NCBI RefSeq assembly: GCF_030272705.1
Contig: NZ_JARFYM010000022.1
Coordinates: 1 to 64,000 of the forward strand
DNA length: 64,000 nt
Source of the DNA: Rhizobium mayense
GTDB lineage: Bacteria; Pseudomonadota; Alphaproteobacteria; Rhizobiales; Rhizobiaceae
Reading direction: 5' to 3'
The notes under the pieces were generated by a model. That model had not been told where the DNA came from and ran no database searches. It was given only the letters and a program-made list of their open reading frames with translations. Made by a program: the position numbers and the translations under genes. This document shows, piece by piece, positions 60,431-64,000 of this stretch (position 1 is its first letter; every line of letters begins with the position of its first letter).

Positions 60431-61271
60431 TCTGACTTCATCCGTTCGCATGACCACCGGCACGAAGATCTATCTCTACGTGTCGCTGACCATCATCGCC
60501 GCCATCGTGCTAATCCCGCTGTTGACCACGGCGCTTGGCGGTTTCAAGTCGCTTGGCGATCTCAGGACCCATCCCTTCGGCCTGCCGTCTGAGTGGCATT
60601 TCGAGAACTATACCGGCATCCTGTTCGGCGACCGCTACTGGCGGCAGATGATGAACTCGCTGATCATCGCCGTCCTGACCGTGTTCCTGACGGTCACGGT
60701 GTCGGCCATGGCGGCCTTCGCCTTCGCGCACGTGAAGTTCTTCGGCTCGAACTTCCTGCTGAATTATTTCCTGATCGGCCTGATGTTCCCGGCGGCCACC
60801 GCGATCCTGCCGCTGTTCATCCGCATCCGCGATCTCGGCCTGCTCAATACCTACTGGGGCGTGGTGCTGCCGCAAGTGGCTTTCGGTCTTGGTATGAGCA
60901 TTCTTCTGTTCCGGAATTATTTTCGAAACCTTCCGGAAGAATTGTTTCAGGCCGCTTTCGTCGATGGTTGCGGCTATATCCGCTTCTTCTGGCACATCTC
61001 GCTACCGCTCTCGCGTCCGATCGTTGCCACCGTCAGCATTATCTCCTTTGTCGGGAGCTGGAACAGTTACATCCTGCCGCTGATCATGCTGAATTCGGAC
61101 TCGATTTATCCCTGGCCGCTTGGCATGATGGTCTATAGCGGCGAATTCGGCACAGAATGGGAGTTGGTGCTGGCCTTCATCACGCTGACCATCATGCCCA
61201 CTATCATCGTTTTCTTCCTTGCGCAAAAGCACATCATCGCGGGTCTCACCGCCGGCGCTGTGAAATCGTAA
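60423..61271 (+). CDS. Carbohydrate ABC transporter permease (MalG type)
   Basis: A 282-residue inner-membrane protein (IYLYVSLTIIAAIVLIPLLTTAL; LLNYFLIGLMFPAATAILPLF). The EAA loop ELFQAAFVDGCGYIRFFWHISLPLS has QAA in place of EAA, a minor change. It begins within the last codons of the first permease and is followed after 20 bp by the ATPase gene. Confidence 0.94.
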   Translation: MTDLTSSVRMTTGTKIYLYVSLTIIAAIVLIPLLTTALGGFKSLGDLRTHPFGLPSEWHFENYTGILFGDRYWRQMMNSLIIAVLTVFLTVTVSAMAAFAFAHVKFFGSNFLLNYFLIGLMFPAATAILPLFIRIRDLGLLNTYWGVVLPQVAFGLGMSILLFRNYFRNLPEELFQAAFVDGCGYIRFFWHISLPLSRPIVATVSIISFVGSWNSYILPLIMLNSDSIYPWPLGMMVYSGEFGTEWELVLAFITLTIMPTIIVFFLAQKHIIAGLTAGAVKS

Positions 61272-61291
61272 GCCTTACCGGAGCAAATAGC

Positions 61292-62362
61292 ATGGCATCC
61301 GTTGAACTGCATAACATCCACAAAGCCTATGGCGCACTGCCGGTCATCCACGATGTCTCGCTGGCGATCGGCGACGGCGAGTTCATTGCCCTTGTCGGGC
61401 CGTCCGGCTGCGGGAAGTCGACCCTGCTGCGCATGATCGCCGGCCTTGAGGAAATCACCGACGGCGATGTGTCGATTGGGGGGCAGGTGGTCAATGAATT
61501 GACGCCGCGCGAGCGCAATATCGCCATGGTTTTCCAGTCCTACGCGCTTTATCCGCATATGACGGTCGCGCAGAATATGGGCTTCAATCTCAAACTGTCG
61601 GGCGAGACCAAGCAGGTGATCGAGCAGCGGGTCAACGAGGCCGCGCGCATGCTCGACCTCACCAAGCTACTCGACCGCAAGCCGGCGCAGCTTTCCGGCG
61701 GCCAGCGCCAGCGTGTCGCCATGGGCCGCGCCGTCGTGCGCAATCCGGCCGTCTTCCTGTTCGACGAGCCCTTGTCGAACCTCGATGCAAAACTGCGCGT
61801 GCAGATGCGCTCGGAGATCAAGGCGCTGCATCAGAAAGTGCAGACGACCTCGATCTATGTCACGCACGACCAGATCGAAGCGATGACGCTTGCCGACCGC
61901 ATCGTGGTGCTGAACCAGGGGCGGATCGAGCAGCAGGGCACGCCGATCGACCTTTACCGGCAGCCAGCCAATCTTTTCGTCGCGGGGTTTATCGGCTCGC
62001 CGGCCATGAATTTTCTTGATGGGGTAGCAGATGGCGCTGAGGGCTCGCCGGCCGTGCGGCTGAAGGATGGCACGCAGGTGCGCATTGCGAATGCGCGCAA
62101 AGTGAAGCCCGGTCAGACCGTGAAGATTGGACTTCGGCCCGAACATCTCAGTTTGACGGGCAATGGCTCGGCGCTCACTGGCCAGACCTTGCTGGTCGAA
62201 CCGACAGGCGCGCAGACCCACGTGCTCTTCGATCTTGCCGGCGAACAGGTGACAGCCGTCGTCGACGGCGAAGCCCCGGTTCGCTATGGCGAGCAATTGA
62301 AGGTCACCGTCAACCCCGATCAGGTCTATGTTTTCGACAGCGGAAGCGGCTTGGCTCTTTAA
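61292..62362 (+). CDS. Sugar ABC transporter ATP-binding protein (UgpC/MalK type)
   Basis: A 356-residue ATPase: Walker A GPSGCGKSTLLRMIAGLEE, signature QLSGGQRQRVAMGRAVV, Walker B VFLFDEPLSNLDAK, switch HDQIEAMTLADRIV, TOBE domain LGLRPEHL-type (KIGLRPEHLSLTG). The ATG at 61292 follows GGAGCAA. It closes the ROK-controlled importer and its last 4 bases overlap the convergent DUF427 gene. It is closely similar to the ATPase at 50701, so the two importers are paralogous. Confidence 0.95.
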   Translation: MASVELHNIHKAYGALPVIHDVSLAIGDGEFIALVGPSGCGKSTLLRMIAGLEEITDGDVSIGGQVVNELTPRERNIAMVFQSYALYPHMTVAQNMGFNLKLSGETKQVIEQRVNEAARMLDLTKLLDRKPAQLSGGQRQRVAMGRAVVRNPAVFLFDEPLSNLDAKLRVQMRSEIKALHQKVQTTSIYVTHDQIEAMTLADRIVVLNQGRIEQQGTPIDLYRQPANLFVAGFIGSPAMNFLDGVADGAEGSPAVRLKDGTQVRIANARKVKPGQTVKIGLRPEHLSLTGNGSALTGQTLLVEPTGAQTHVLFDLAGEQVTAVVDGEAPVRYGEQLKVTVNPDQVYVFDSGSGLAL

Positions 62363-62736
62363 GCGGCGATGTTTATGGCGTCGACCCGGTCGGGATAGAA
62401 GGCCATATAATCCTTGATCTGGCTTACGGAAGCGTATGGATTTTCGTAGGTCCAGATCGCGTTTACCGAACGCTCGCCGCCGGCGGGAATGCTGTAATAG
62501 GAGCAATCGCCCTTATAGGGGCAATAGGTCGCGTGGTCTGTTCTCTTGAGCGCGGACATGTCGACATCCTTGCGCGGAACATAAATGACCGCCGGATAGG
62601 TGGCTTCCTGCAGAGACAGCGCTTCCCGCGTATCGGCGATGACCTTGCCGGCAACCGAAACGGTGACGTGGGCCCGCTTGTTCTCGATCGTGATGGGATG
62701 ATCGAGACCGGGAATTTTGACCAGCTTTTCGGACAT
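62359..62736 (-). CDS. DUF427-domain protein
   Basis: A 125-residue small cytoplasmic protein. The DUF427 hallmark is AVIYVPRKDVDMSALKRTDHATYCPYKGDCSYYSI, with the CPYKGxxxYY motif, then NAIWTYENPYASVSQIKDYMAFYPDRVD. The ATG at 62736 follows GGAGAG and gives the normal family length. The fold is a small beta barrel of unknown activity. The gene converges on the ABC ATPase with a 4-bp overlap. Confidence 0.9.
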   Translation of the reverse strand: MSEKLVKIPGLDHPITIENKRAHVTVSVAGKVIADTREALSLQEATYPAVIYVPRKDVDMSALKRTDHATYCPYKGDCSYYSIPAGGERSVNAIWTYENPYASVSQIKDYMAFYPDRVDAINIAA

Positions 62737-62854
62737 TCTTGCTCTCCTCAGCTTTGACAGTAGTTGGTCAGGCACAAAGTTCCACCACCGGCAGACGCGC
62801 CCGACGATCCATGTTCAAAATGCATATAGGAAGTGTTCAGCCGATTATCAGGCC

Positions 62855-63490
62855 CTATGGATTCCGCGCTTTCGGCGCCCCCCAGCGCAAGCCGTCCATC
62901 AGCAGCCGGACGAGTCGGCGGGCGCGGTCATGCCACTCCGGTGAACTGGGCATGGAATAGGTGCCGGACAGCGCCTGCAGCACATCGGTGCTATCGACGT
63001 CGGTGCGGATCGAGCCGTCGGCCATTGCCCGTTCGATCAGGCCGCTGAGCGCAATCGGCACCTTGCCATAGCTGTCGGCGAAGAGTGTGGAATTGCTGTT
63101 GAAAAGGATCCGCAGGCTGTCGGCCATGCCGCGCTTGGTGGCGATGTAGCCGACAAAGCGGTGCATCCATTCTTCCAGCGCCTGATCCGGCGCACGCTCG
63201 CGGGAGAGTTCTTCGGCCGCGTTGCAGAGCGCTTCGACCTCGTGACGATAGACGACTTCGACGAGATGTTCGCGGGTCGGAAAATGACGGTAGAGCGTAC
63301 CGACCCCGACACCGGCGCGCCGGGCGATGTCTTCGAGCGAGGCTGCGGTGCCGTGGCTGGCGAAGGCTTCGGCCGCGACTTCGACAAGCTTGTCACGATT
63401 GCGCCGTGCATCCGCGCGTAGGGTTTTAGCGCCAGTCGGCGTGTCGTCTTTCAGCTTTGACGATGGCCTGGAAGCCAATTTTCGCTCCAT
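62855..63490 (-). CDS. TetR/AcrR-family transcriptional regulator
   Basis: A 211-residue repressor. Helix-turn-helix: LVEVAAEAFASHGTAASLEDIARRAGVGVGTLYRHFPTREHLVEVV. The C-terminal domain (LEEWMHRFVGYIATKRGMADSLRILF) is of the TetR_C type found in SbtR-like regulators. It is divergent from a 2Fe-2S oxidoreductase subunit gene, with a 22-bp perfect palindrome in the gap 43 bp from its start, so it probably represses both. Confidence 0.92.
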   Translation of the reverse strand: MERKLASRPSSKLKDDTPTGAKTLRADARRNRDKLVEVAAEAFASHGTAASLEDIARRAGVGVGTLYRHFPTREHLVEVVYRHEVEALCNAAEELSRERAPDQALEEWMHRFVGYIATKRGMADSLRILFNSNSTLFADSYGKVPIALSGLIERAMADGSIRTDVDSTDVLQALSGTYSMPSSPEWHDRARRLVRLLMDGLRWGAPKARNP

Positions 63491-63532
63491 GCGGATTGCA
63501 ACTTGACGATATCGAACAAGTCTCTACGGTTA

Positions 63533-63554
63533 TAAACGGAGGCGCCTCCGTTTA
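63533..63554. promoter_or_regulatory. 22-bp perfect palindrome, probable TetR operator
   Basis: TAAACGGAGGC followed by its exact complement GCCTCCGTTTA, with no spacer. It lies in the 304-bp gap between tetR (start 63490) and the 2Fe-2S gene (start 63795). Size and symmetry are typical of TetR-family operators. The rest of the gap shows no gene. Confidence 0.85.
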
Positions 63555-63794
63555 ATCTTGAGTACCAGAGAATTGTTATCTCATAAAGGGCCAGGATGCC
63601 ATTGCTGTCTAATCGGAGGATCAACGACCGCAAAGGTGCTATCTTACCTCGATACTCTACCACAAGCCGCATGCGCCGGCGAAAGCGCCATGATCCGATT
63701 ACCTGGCGCCGGTCAGGCTTGGCGTCAAGAAAGGATGTCACGACCGGTTGATTCCGATGATTGTAAGATGATGACACGAACAGGGAGTGAGCTG

Positions 63795-64000
63795 ATGACG
63801 ACCGTCCGTCTCGATATCAATGGGCACGAGCACGAGCTTTCGCTCGATCCACGTGTCACGCTTCTCGATGCCCTTCGCGAGCATCTCTGTCTGACCGGCA
63901 CGAAGAAGGGTTGCGACCAGGGCCAATGTGGCGCCTGCACCCTCCATGTGGACGGCGAACGCGTGCTCTCCTGTCTGATGCTGGCCGCTCAGGTCGAGGG
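63795..64000 (+). CDS. 2Fe-2S subunit of xanthine/aldehyde oxidase-type dehydrogenase (partial)
   Basis: The first 68 codons of a ferredoxin-like subunit; the gene runs off the window end. MTTVRLDINGHEHELSLDPRVTLLDALREHL leads into GTKKGCDQGQCGACTLHVDG, the CxxxxCGxC plant-type 2Fe-2S ligand set, followed by the fourth Cys in RVLSCL. In this family the small subunit hands electrons from a molybdenum-cofactor subunit, whose gene usually follows together with an FAD subunit (YagTSR/PaoABC order). GGGAGTGAGC precedes the ATG. Divergent from tetR with a shared palindromic operator. Confidence 0.92.
   Translation, partial: MTTVRLDINGHEHELSLDPRVTLLDALREHLCLTGTKKGCDQGQCGACTLHVDGERVLSCLMLAAQVE

Overview
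The window looks like chromosome or chromid DNA of a Rhizobium-type alphaproteobacterium. It is GC-rich and densely coding. Several features fit the Rhizobiales: a SAM-II riboswitch ahead of metA, small palindromic intergenic repeats of RIME type, several carbohydrate ABC importers each beside Gfo/Idh/MocA dehydrogenases, a stand-alone amino acid:[carrier protein] ligase, and Tat-type signals on solute-binding proteins. No rRNA, tRNA, CRISPR array, prophage or intact insertion sequence was seen.

Layout. 96-5840 (minus): an amino-sugar operon (GntR regulator, GlmS-like SIS isomerase/deaminase, NagA, UPF0309-type SIS protein), followed by a family-5 binding protein. 6068-10852 (minus): GalM, a VWA protein, MetA with a SAM-II riboswitch, and a MoxR ATPase. 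11021-13529: an SbmA-like ABC protein with a degenerate ATPase domain, then a DUF4160/DUF2442 pair. 13667-16500: the EF-P modification set, with efp divergent from epmA-epmB. 16858-22723 (plus): carrier protein, acyl-CoA dehydrogenase homologue, amino acid:carrier protein ligase, DUF1839 protein and a GH2 hydrolase. This is the most unusual set of genes here.

22799-34701: a probable TetR regulon. An ABC importer with two Gfo/Idh dehydrogenases runs leftward from the tetR gene, and Gfo/Idh, enolase-superfamily and Gfo/Idh genes run rightward. Near-identical palindromes lie ahead of both arms. 34837-42373: a lytic transglycosylase lipoprotein, a LacI locus (DUF2264 protein, hydroxyacid dehydrogenase, orphan binding protein) and a frameshifted acid-sugar dehydratase. 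42446-51756: an IclR-linked sugar-acid locus (RraA-like protein, DgoD-like and UxuA-like dehydratases, a complete ABC importer and an aldo/keto reductase). 51786-54777: ZntB, LysR and an SDR enzyme. 54884-62362: a ROK-regulated locus with ThuA-like and ThuB-like enzymes divergent from a complete sugar importer. 62359-64000: DUF427, TetR and the start of a 2Fe-2S oxidoreductase subunit.

Overall this is a catabolic region. Four substrate-specific regulators of different families (GntR, TetR, IclR, ROK) each sit beside or within a visible inverted-repeat operator. The aminoacyl-carrier cluster stands apart. The ligase keeps the Cys-Glu-Cys zinc-site spacing of characterised homologues and the carrier keeps a serine at position 35. 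I suggest that DUF1839 is a cysteine acyltransferase that unloads the carrier, but this is inference.
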